A stretch of 12,157 nt of DNA. Source: Acidobacteriota bacterium. GTDB lineage: Bacteria > Acidobacteriota > Terriglobia > Bryobacterales > Bryobacteraceae. The stretch spans positions 11,867-24,023 of the forward strand of contig QHXU01000109.1 of NCBI GenBank assembly GCA_003223065.1, given 5' to 3'. Both the position numbers and the translations under genes were made by a program. This document shows, piece by piece, positions 5,932 to 12,157 of the stretch (position 1 is the stretch's first letter; the number at the start of each line of letters is the position of its first letter). The notes below the pieces were generated by a model that was given only the letters and a program-made list of their open reading frames with translations, was not told the origin of the DNA and made no database searches.

Positions 5932-7056
5932 GTGGCCTGTTTTGCTGATGGCGCGTGCCCTGGATGCAGGCGTGCCCTGGATGCAGGCGGATCGGAGCGG
6001 CAATTGACGGAGACCGCCAAGGCTCTCGACCGATCGCGTTTTGAGCCGCACGTCGGAACCTTCAACCCCCGGGGCATGCGTGGCGAAGAGTTGGGGCGCG
6101 CCGGCATACCTGTAGCCGAGTTTCCTATCTACTCCTACCGGTCGCGCGCAGCGATCGCCGGGGCGTTTCAGCTGAGACGCTACATTCGCCGCAATCATAT
6201 CCGGCTGGTGCATGCGTGGGATTACCCGTTGAATGTATACGCGATCCCGGTTACACGCACGATGACTTCGGCGATCGCGGTTTCGAGCCAACGTTCGCAT
6301 CGCCAGCTTATCCCCGGTTCGTACATGCCTTTCCTGCGCGCATCCGACCGCTTTGCGCACGCGGTAGTGGTTAATTGCGAATTCCTCAAGACACATCTAG
6401 AACAGGACGAGCGAGTACCGGCGCAAAAGATTCGGCTTTGCTACAACGGCATTGACACGAAAGTGTTTCACCGGTTGCCCGGGCCACGGCATCCGCGCCT
6501 GCGCGATAGCGCCCTGGTGATCGGCGTCGTCTGCGGTCTGCGGCCGGAAAAGGACCTGCCCACGCTGGTGGAAGCTTTTTCGCGTGTGTCGAAAATTCAA
6601 CGCGGGATGAAGCTGGCCGTGGTGGGAAGCGGCCCTGAACTGGCGGCTCTGGAACTGCAGGCCCGAAAGCTCGATATAACTGAAAACTGCGTATTCGAGC
6701 CCTCCACGGTTGAGGTGCCCGCCTGGCTTCGCAGCATGGATATTTTTGTTCTGCCGTCGTTAACCGAAGCGTTGTCCAATTCGCTGATGGAGGCTATGGC
6801 TTGCGGTTGCTGCGCCGTGGCCACCTGCGTAGGCGGCAACCCGGAGTTGGTCCGCGACAAGGAAACCGGCCTCCTATTCGAACCGGGCGACGTGGAGGGC
6901 CTGGCCGCCGCGCTTCGCGAATTGATCGAGAACCAGCCGCTGCGAGAGGAGTTAGCCGCAGCCGGGGAAAAGCAAATCCTGGATCAGTTCACGCTACGGG
7001 CGTCAGCGGAGCGAATGGCGGAGATTTATGCCGAACTCATCGAGCGCCCGGTTTGA
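5932..7056 (+). CDS. GT4-family glycosyltransferase with an N-terminal frameshift
   Basis: It has the two-Rossmann (GT-B) layout of family 4 glycosyltransferases, which move a sugar from a nucleotide donor to a lipid-linked or growing glycan at the cytoplasmic face. Seen in order: GGSERQLTE acceptor-side loop (19-27), HAWDYPLN (94-101), YNGID hinge (171-175), GLRPEKDLPTLVEAF (202-216), VVGSGPE (230-236) and the E-x7-E motif E279/E287 in TEALSNSLMEAMACG, then GLLFEPGD. The only start in the open frame is GTG 5932, whose first ~14 residues (ACFADGACPGCRR) do not fit the family. The ATG at 5927 in another frame reads MAWPVLLMARALDAG, a proper first beta strand, and joins the main frame exactly if one copy of a 17-bp tandem duplication is removed, giving 370 aa. 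As sequenced it is probably damaged or dependent on slippage. It overlaps the O-antigen ligase gene by 20 bp, tail to tail. Confidence 0.85.
   Translation: MACFADGACPGCRRALDAGGSERQLTETAKALDRSRFEPHVGTFNPRGMRGEELGRAGIPVAEFPIYSYRSRAAIAGAFQLRRYIRRNHIRLVHAWDYPLNVYAIPVTRTMTSAIAVSSQRSHRQLIPGSYMPFLRASDRFAHAVVVNCEFLKTHLEQDERVPAQKIRLCYNGIDTKVFHRLPGPRHPRLRDSALVIGVVCGLRPEKDLPTLVEAFSRVSKIQRGMKLAVVGSGPELAALELQARKLDITENCVFEPSTVEVPAWLRSMDIFVLPSLTEALSNSLMEAMACGCCAVATCVGGNPELVRDKETGLLFEPGDVEGLAAALRELIENQPLREELAAAGEKQILDQFTLRASAERMAEIYAELIERPV
5953..5989 (+). repeat. Exact 17-bp tandem duplication inside the glycosyltransferase start region
   Basis: GCGTGCCCTGGATGCAG occurs at 5953-5969 and again at 5970-5986, and the match runs 3 bases further (GCG). 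Since 17 is not a multiple of 3, the second copy shifts the frame between the ATG at 5927 and the rest of the gene. Identity of the copies suggests a recent event, or an assembly or sequencing artefact. Confidence 0.9.
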
Positions 7057-8446
7057 CGGGCTGGGACGCGGCTGGCTCCGATCGAAGGGCCTCATTGGCT
7101 GCGAAATGGAGGGCAAGAGTCAACCCCGCAACGCTAGGAAGGTTTCCGGTGTACGCCATGTGAAAGAAAAACGTGCACACGGCATAGACCACTGTGCCGG
7201 CAAGAACGGCCGCGGCGAGTCCGGCGATCTCTGCATGCGCGGGATTGCGCTTGGTGACTGCAAGAAGGCGATAGTTCATCCGCAAGCAGAGTGCGATCAC
7301 GATAGTGTAGAAAAGTAGCGCCGGCACGCCACACTCGCTCGAAACCTGAGTGTATGAATTGTGGGTTCCGAGCCAGTTCGCCCACTCTCCTTTTTTCTCC
7401 TGCTCTCCAGCTACTGCGACAGGAAACTGTCTTGGGCCCACTCCGAACAGGGGGTGCTGCATGGTTTCCTGGACACTGCGCTTCAATAACTCGATCCGCT
7501 GCATACGGGAGCCTGCCGCGGTCCCATCTGCCAAGTTCTGATAATCGTCGTCAAATCCGAGGTCCGTCAAGCGGCGCATGGTGACCGAAGGAAGAGAAAT
7601 GAGGGCCGTCGCCGCAATCAGAACAGCCAGAATCAAGACACGCACCTTGTGGCGGGAGACAACTAAAGTCAGCACGCCATATGCAACCGCGGCGATCATA
7701 CATCCGCGCGAGCCTGTCCTCAGCATGAACACAACGGAAAGCCCGATTCCAAGCGTGGCAAATGCTTTCTTGCCAAAGCCTTTAGTGAAGAATAGAAAGG
7801 CAAACTGAGTAACGCCAAGCAGCAGTTGAAGAGCCAGCTCATTGGAATTGCCGACCAGACTGCCGGGCACTTCAAAACGGCCGTCTCCGGAGTATCCGCC
7901 AAAGAACAGACAAGTCAGCAGCAAGATGGTTGCCGCCGCGATATTCACGTACGTCAAGCAGCGGCATTGTCGCAACGAAATGACAAATGCAGAAATATAG
8001 AAAAAAATCAGGTAAGAGCGGGGAATGTAGTTCTTTAGCAGGTCGACGGTGCCGCCTTTCCAAATGCTCAAAGGAGTGCTCAGGAGCAGCCACACGAGGA
8101 AAACCAGCCACCACCGTCCGATGGGATGACGCAGCCCACGAAGCGCGTTACCTGACAACAACCAGACAAAGGGCAGGAGGAGCAATGCGGCGACAGACAG
8201 AAACGCCTTGCCTCCGAACAGGCGCAACGCCCAGTCATTCGCGTGGCCCGACAGCATGTAGGTGCAAAAGACCCAAAATCCAATGGACTGGAACAGGTTT
8301 GAGCGCGAATCTTTGAGTGTGGCCGCGCGCAGCTTCTGTGGTGTTGGCACCGGTTGCGGCGACAGTGTCACGGGCGATGCGGCTGTGGCCGGCCGCAAGA
8401 CATTCGCCGAAGCCAGCGAGGAGCGCAGGGAATTGAACTTACTCAT
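7037..8446 (-). CDS. O-antigen ligase / polymerase family membrane protein (Wzy_C type)
   Basis: This 469-aa polytopic inner-membrane protein belongs to the WaaL/Wzy family, which transfers or polymerises undecaprenyl-linked glycans on the periplasmic side. A soluble 45-residue N-terminal tail (Ser/Ala/Pro-rich) is followed by about ten hydrophobic segments between residues ~52 and ~450. The family signature region is present: LVGNSNELALQLLLG (197-211), MLRTGSRG (241-248), the large periplasmic loop with HPLFGVGPRQF (331-341) and GTHNSYTQVSSECGVPALL (360-378), where H362 is the conserved catalytic-type histidine. Arg247 is also a usual functional residue. ATG 8446 gives a full-length family member, though no ribosome-binding site is obvious. 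Its 3' end overlaps the glycosyltransferase, supporting a shared polysaccharide locus. Ligase versus polymerase cannot be decided from sequence. Confidence 0.87.
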   Translation of the reverse strand: MSKFNSLRSSLASANVLRPATAASPVTLSPQPVPTPQKLRAATLKDSRSNLFQSIGFWVFCTYMLSGHANDWALRLFGGKAFLSVAALLLLPFVWLLSGNALRGLRHPIGRWWLVFLVWLLLSTPLSIWKGGTVDLLKNYIPRSYLIFFYISAFVISLRQCRCLTYVNIAAATILLLTCLFFGGYSGDGRFEVPGSLVGNSNELALQLLLGVTQFAFLFFTKGFGKKAFATLGIGLSVVFMLRTGSRGCMIAAVAYGVLTLVVSRHKVRVLILAVLIAATALISLPSVTMRRLTDLGFDDDYQNLADGTAAGSRMQRIELLKRSVQETMQHPLFGVGPRQFPVAVAGEQEKKGEWANWLGTHNSYTQVSSECGVPALLFYTIVIALCLRMNYRLLAVTKRNPAHAEIAGLAAAVLAGTVVYAVCTFFFHMAYTGNLPSVAGLTLALHFAANEALRSEPAASQPVKPGAR

Positions 8447-8602
8447 CTGACGCGATGCTCAAGCGGAGACGTGGCCAAATGAATCATTCAGTATCTCTTG
8501 CGTTCCTCAAAGAATTCTTTCCAATGTAGCACGTGGGCAGTCCGCGCGACATCCTGCAGCCGCGAAATGCCAGGTTGGCGGTCACCGGCCGGAAGGTGAG
8601 GA

Positions 8603-8632
8603 TTCACACCAGTTCCGAAGTTCATCCATAAA
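8603..8632 (+). promoter_or_regulatory. Candidate promoter for the secreted-protein pair
   Basis: TTCACA (8603-8608, 5 of 6) and CATAAA (8627-8632, 4 of 6) are separated by 18 bp. Transcription would begin near 8640 and give a leader of about 108 nt before the ATG at 8748. Low specificity; offered as the best candidate in this stretch. Confidence 0.3.
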
Positions 8633-8689
8633 CGTGGAAAACAAGGTGGTTTTCGCATCCGGAGGCGATTCCGGAAGGGCGGGTTTTTG

Positions 8690-8725
8690 CTTGGCCGATG
8701 TTAAACTGAGAGGGCAAGATTTTTT
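8690..8725 (+). terminator. Attenuator-like hairpin plus T-run just before a ribosome-binding site
   Basis: CTTGGCC (8690-8696) pairs with GGGCAAG (8712-8718) with one central mismatch and a 15-nt loop, followed after one A by six T (8720-8725). The form is that of a weak intrinsic terminator, placed 6 nt before the GGAGGAG ribosome-binding site at 8731-8737. An upstream hairpin, TCCGGA 8658-8663 / TCCGGA 8670-8675, lies in the same leader. TCCTTCGGAGGA (8725-8736) can also fold over the ribosome-binding site. I do not recognise a known riboswitch class. Confidence 0.4.
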
Positions 8726-8747
8726 CCTTCGGAGGAGTCCCAATCAA

Positions 8748-9587
8748 ATGATGTATTGGCTCGGTCGATGCTCGTTATTGGCGGTGTGCGTCCAGGTGAC
8801 GTTCGGGCAGACTTTGCTGGATCTGCGCACGCAGAGTAAGAGCATCGATTTTTCCGGGGCAAACGCCACCAAGCCTTTCCAGGCGGGCGCTATTTTCCCG
8901 GCGACGTGCTCAATAGGCCAGATGTTCTTTCAGACTAATGCGCCGGCTGGTCGCAACCTCTACGGCTGCACTTCCACGAACGCCTGGACACAGGAGAGCG
9001 GCGGCAATGCCGGCATGGCCGGACAGCTCGGGGATTTTCTGGTCACCCGGACCAATTCCAGCCTCCTCGCAATCGGGTCGAACTGTTCGGGCACGACTCC
9101 CTGCAATGTGCGATTCGGGAGTCTCACTTATTCACTCGTAACCGGCGCAACGGTTTCTATTTCCGGCGGGACCGGCGTCGCGTTCATCTACGTCTCCAGT
9201 TCAGGCGCGCTTATGGTGGGACACAACCTGGCCGCAAGCTGCTCGGTGGGGTGCACGGCGCAGAGCGGCGTTACTGCCTTTCCATCGGACGCAATCCCGC
9301 TGTTCACCTGGACTGCTACGAACGGAAGTTGGGACACGGCGGGCGGCGCCGATCAGCGAGCCGTTTTGAGCACGCAGGTGCTCCATCCTGGCGCCGGGAT
9401 GCTGATCGTGCAGAGTTCGGGCCAGACCACAATCGCTCCGGACCCGACCGTCGTCGGGTTGCGCGTCGCCCCTCCGGCGATCTCTACATCGCCCTGCGCC
9501 GCGGGCTCTTGGGCGGCGGATAACTCCTTCTATTACGTCTGTATCAGCGCCAACACCTGGAAGCGCGCACCGGTCGCTTCGTGGTGA
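8748..9587 (+). CDS. Secreted protein of acidobacterial type, function unknown, 279 aa
   Basis: ATG 8748 (followed by a second ATG at 8751) has a textbook GGAGGAG 10 nt upstream. A Sec signal (YWLGRCSLLAVCVQVTFG) ends before QTLLD. The mature protein begins LLDLRTQSKSIDFSGA, which I associate with acidobacterial secreted proteins. Two similar cysteine-bounded modules occur: CSIGQMFFQTN...LYGCTSTNAWTQ near residues 54-82, and PCAAGSWAADNSFYYVCISANTWKRA near the C-terminus. Both follow C-x-(I/A)-G, aromatic strand, C, N-x-W. The central part is Gly/Ser/Thr-rich with repeating hydrophobic strands, suggesting a beta structure like phage tail-fibre or adhesin stems. The disulfides would form outside the cytoplasm. 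It is first in a two-gene unit with the next gene, whose possible start overlaps its stop by one base. No enzyme motif seen. Confidence 0.75.
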   Translation: MMYWLGRCSLLAVCVQVTFGQTLLDLRTQSKSIDFSGANATKPFQAGAIFPATCSIGQMFFQTNAPAGRNLYGCTSTNAWTQESGGNAGMAGQLGDFLVTRTNSSLLAIGSNCSGTTPCNVRFGSLTYSLVTGATVSISGGTGVAFIYVSSSGALMVGHNLAASCSVGCTAQSGVTAFPSDAIPLFTWTATNGSWDTAGGADQRAVLSTQVLHPGAGMLIVQSSGQTTIAPDPTVVGLRVAPPAISTSPCAAGSWAADNSFYYVCISANTWKRAPVASW

Positions 9588-9616
9588 TGCGGCAAGAAGG
9601 ACTCACGCTGAACAGA

Positions 9617-12157
9617 ATGAAAAGCTGGTTGGTCTTCACGCTCGCGCTGCCTTGCTTCGGCGCCACCTCTGTTACGACGCCGTCCAAAGGCGACATTACA
9701 GCCACGCAGGCGGTGATCCGGGTGACCACGGATCAGGCGGGCAACTGCACCTATCGCCTGAGCGAGGGCTCGAGCTTTACCACGAGCGTCAACGACGTGA
9801 ATCCGGCTCTTTTCAGTGGCGCCGATTCGGATGCGCGGCCCGGCTCGATCATCACCGCAACCACCCACGTTTTCGTCGCCGGAACGCGCACAGCAGCGAG
9901 GGCTTCCAACGGCAAATATTATTCGCGATCGCTTCAGGCCAATACACAGCACTGGGTGGGAGTCACTTGCGGCACGGATCCCGAAGTCTCGACCACGTTC
10001 TGGACGGCCAATCCCCCTGCCGGGAACAGTGCGCCGGAAATAACGCCGTTCGATTCAAACGCCTTCGGAAATGTCGCGGCTCCGTCGATCGACTGGGTCA
10101 ACAAATCCACGACTTATAACGATTCCCAGTGGGGCACACAACTTCACCGCGCGACCGGCCCGGAAGACGTCGCATGGACGGCGGCGGCGCAGACGTTCAC
10201 CTACGGGGTCAGCGGCAACGGCCACTGGTCGAATCCGGGCAACGCGATATCGGCGGGCGCCGGCCTCGCGACGTGCGATACCTCCGCAATCTGCAGCAAC
10301 TCTGACGCCCTATTACTTGCGGCTGTAATTCCCAATTCCGCGACAAACTATTTGCGCAACGGCGGTTGGGAACCGGCGATCGCATTTCTAGACTTTCTGG
10401 TGCGTGTCTGGGGCAGCGGAACGGATGCGAGCGCAGCGAACAGAACTGTATCGATTTGCTTAACCATTGATTCCCAGACTTGTTTCACGGCAGCGCAGAA
10501 CATTGTGTTGCCGCAAGGAACGCCGGCATTTGCGGGCACGGTGCCGAAATCCTGGAGCGTGCAGTCCCCGTGGTCCGGCGTAACGGGAACGGCCCTTACC
10601 AACATAACCGTGGCCTCAGGAACGGCCACCGTAAATTTTGCATCCGCTCACGGGTTCGAAGCGGGCCAGCAAGTCTGCGTAAACGGGATTCGAAACCAAT
10701 CAGTCGCGAGTGGAGTTGGCGGTAACGGGCTCAACGGCTGCCATACGATCACGAGCGTGCCGGGCCCAAATAGCCTCACGTTTTCATCTAACGCCGCCGG
10801 TGCCGTATACACGGATCCGGAGTTGGTCGTCTCCGCAACTTTCCCCCAATCGCAGTGGGCTTCCTGGAGCAAGCCGCCGCTGCACAGCTTCGTTGGCTCC
10901 CGGGGCGGAGGAACCATCACGGCGGCGGCCGGTTCACTCGTGCTGTCCGGCTCCGGCGCTTCAGCTTCCACTTTTAATATCGATTGGGTGAGCGGGACGA
11001 AGATATTCATTGATGGTTCGTCTCCGACCTGCGCCAACAACCTCTGCACCATTTCGAGTGTCACTGACGTTTACCATGCGACCATCAGCGAGAATCTTTC
11101 GATCTCTAATGCGAACTGGACCAACGCCGACTTCGGCGTTCTCATCAAGAAGACCAGCCTGACTGGCGCGGTTTCCGTAAGCACCGCATACGATTTTGTC
11201 TTCAGCTCCGTCTATAACTCCGGTCTGGACGGATCGGGGGACATATGCAACTCGAATTATGTAACGGTCAGCGTGGACGCAGCCGGGAACCCGATCTCGC
11301 CCTCCTTGCAAGGTTATCTTTGCGTGGCGACCGCCACGGGAACATCGCAAGCCACGACTCCGGTCTATCTGTTTATCCCATCCACGGGAGAGACGCGCTT
11401 GATCGCCCGTAATTACCAACCTTCAACCAACGACTACACCAAATGGGTAGGGTGGCACCCGACTGATGGGGCGAGCTGGTTTGTAAGTAAGTCGGGTACG
11501 AGCTACTTCAAAGCAACATATAGCGGCGACTACCGGCAGTACACACCCGGTTTTCCACAGAGTACAACTGAGCCCAGTACACGGGAACAGCTTACTTTCA
11601 ACGACATTTTTTCCGGTGCGGGCAATGATATTGCAAGCCAGATCAACAACTGCAAAGCCAATGGCCTATGCGACCAGACGATTAATGGAAACGTATTTCC
11701 CATTCCTCCGGCGCCTCCACAAACAGGGGCTGCGGTCAAGGGGAACTATCTTCTGCTTTGCGGCGGCGCAGGAGGTCAGGACTCGCCGGGGTACATGACG
11801 ATGTTCGATGTCAGCGTCATTCCCGCACAGCTTAAATGGGCTGGATACACCTGGGACAAATTCCCGGTGGGATACGCGGGAATTCACGCGTGTTTGAATT
11901 TTGGTTCGGGGCAGTGGAATGCGTTGAGTCTTAATTCTCAACTCGGCCAGGTTGGCGGGACTATGCAGGGCCCGTGGCAAATCGCTCCAACGATGGTGGA
12001 TGTGACCGGGAATGGTTACCTCTCAAACACGTCGATCCAGCCCACGGATGGCTTCGATTGCCCCGCGGGACTGGACGCGAAATGGCAAGCTATCGGCGCC
12101 AAGCCTCAGGCCGAGGGCGGATTGCCTCTGTGCATCAAGATAAAGATTCCTGGGGAA
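9617..12157 (+). CDS. Large secreted multidomain protein, runs off the right end
   Basis: The frame is open without a stop from 9617 to the window end (847 codons), so the protein is larger. A signal peptide (MKSWLVFTLALPCFGA) precedes a fibronectin-III-like domain at about 18-120 (DITATQAVIRVTTDQAGNCTYRL ends with SLQANTQHWVGVTCG, with a likely C44-C118 disulfide). Around 325-390 lies a module reading TATVNFASAHGFEAGQQVCV then GLNGCHTITSV and LTFSS, similar to the HGF/LNG modules of phage-tail-like and acidobacterial surface proteins. The rest is beta-rich with paired cysteines, including VYLFIPSTGETRLIARNY near 583-600. No catalytic motif was found. Start: AAGGA at 9597-9601 is 15 nt upstream of ATG 9617; an in-frame ATG at 9587 overlaps the previous stop (TGATG) and may be used by coupling. 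Likely a surface or matrix protein; role unknown. Confidence 0.78.
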   Translation, partial: MKSWLVFTLALPCFGATSVTTPSKGDITATQAVIRVTTDQAGNCTYRLSEGSSFTTSVNDVNPALFSGADSDARPGSIITATTHVFVAGTRTAARASNGKYYSRSLQANTQHWVGVTCGTDPEVSTTFWTANPPAGNSAPEITPFDSNAFGNVAAPSIDWVNKSTTYNDSQWGTQLHRATGPEDVAWTAAAQTFTYGVSGNGHWSNPGNAISAGAGLATCDTSAICSNSDALLLAAVIPNSATNYLRNGGWEPAIAFLDFLVRVWGSGTDASAANRTVSICLTIDSQTCFTAAQNIVLPQGTPAFAGTVPKSWSVQSPWSGVTGTALTNITVASGTATVNFASAHGFEAGQQVCVNGIRNQSVASGVGGNGLNGCHTITSVPGPNSLTFSSNAAGAVYTDPELVVSATFPQSQWASWSKPPLHSFVGSRGGGTITAAAGSLVLSGSGASASTFNIDWVSGTKIFIDGSSPTCANNLCTISSVTDVYHATISENLSISNANWTNADFGVLIKKTSLTGAVSVSTAYDFVFSSVYNSGLDGSGDICNSNYVTVSVDAAGNPISPSLQGYLCVATATGTSQATTPVYLFIPSTGETRLIARNYQPSTNDYTKWVGWHPTDGASWFVSKSGTSYFKATYSGDYRQYTPGFPQSTTEPSTREQLTFNDIFSGAGNDIASQINNCKANGLCDQTINGNVFPIPPAPPQTGAAVKGNYLLLCGGAGGQDSPGYMTMFDVSVIPAQLKWAGYTWDKFPVGYAGIHACLNFGSGQWNALSLNSQLGQVGGTMQGPWQIAPTMVDVTGNGYLSNTSIQPTDGFDCPAGLDAKWQAIGAKPQAEGGLPLCIKIKIPGE

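Larger units (their letters stand above)
8447..8747. other. Gene-free divergent intergenic region
   Basis: There are 301 bp between the O-antigen ligase start and the secreted-protein start. A perfect 12-bp palindrome AAAGAATTCTTT lies at 8509-8520, 62 bp upstream of the ligase ATG. The right part holds a candidate plus-strand promoter and a structured leader, listed separately. A plus-strand frame open from GTG 8634 runs into the secreted-protein gene, but its first 38 residues overlap the leader hairpins and are not thought to be translated. Nothing else recognised. Confidence 0.6.

Noticed and set aside
5818..6396. 192-codon open frame on the minus strand
   Set aside because: It is antisense to the glycosyltransferase, whose frame has clear family motifs; the minus product shows none.
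8640..8730. c-di-GMP (GEMM) or other known riboswitch in the leader
   Set aside because: The conserved GEMM sequence blocks are absent, and no other class was recognised.
9652..10119. 155-codon plus-strand frame
   Set aside because: It lies in another phase inside the large secreted protein, which has an uninterrupted frame through the same DNA.
1..12157. CRISPR array, rRNA, insertion sequence or toxin-antitoxin pair
   Set aside because: No regularly spaced repeats, no rRNA-like blocks, no transposase motifs and no adjacent small gene pair with toxin or antitoxin features were found.

Overview
The window looks like a piece of a soil-type, GC-rich Gram-negative chromosome, most likely Acidobacteriota (Bryobacterales/Solibacter-like). 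The main reason is the pair of secreted proteins at the right end, whose wording (LDLRTQSKSIDFSGA, TWKRAPV, and a TATVNFASAHGF module) I associate with acidobacterial secretomes. That assignment comes from memory of sequence style, not from a search. The exported molybdenum enzymes, O-antigen ligase and Tat/Sec signals fit a diderm cell.

Layout. (1) 1-1177: the 3' part of a MoaD/ThiS-like ubiquitin-fold protein ending in Gly-Gly converges, with 2 bp between stops, on a PolA-type 5'-3' exonuclease (flap-endonuclease family). (2) 1274-2769: a visibly less GC-rich patch of four small genes on both strands: a 130-aa unknown, a conserved-looking ~106-aa unknown, a 53-aa putative zinc-binding protein and a 72-aa unknown. 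Between them lies a roughly 250-bp hairpin-rich non-coding stretch. This reads as accessory DNA. (3) 2807-5778, minus strand: a probable three-gene operon of SoxC-like sulfane/sulfite dehydrogenase, monoheme cytochrome c, and a second sulfite-oxidase-family molybdoenzyme, all exported. Together they would oxidise a sulfur compound in the periplasm and pass electrons to cytochrome c. No soxXYZAB gene is in the window. (4) 5927-8446: a GT4-family glycosyltransferase and an O-antigen ligase/polymerase converge with a 20-bp overlap, suggesting surface-polysaccharide synthesis. The glycosyltransferase carries an exact 17-bp tandem duplication that throws its N-terminus out of frame. (5) 8447-8747: a gene-free region with a candidate promoter and a leader containing two hairpins, the second followed by six T, ending at a strong ribosome-binding site. 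(6) 8748-12157: two secreted, cysteine-containing, probably beta-rich proteins in one operon, the second running off the right end.

The most notable observations are the frameshifting duplication in the glycosyltransferase, the double-molybdoenzyme sulfur operon without Sox carriers, and the attenuator-like leader in front of the secreted pair. I see no CRISPR array, rRNA, tRNA, transposase or integrase. I do not see a clear, complete new defence or signalling system.
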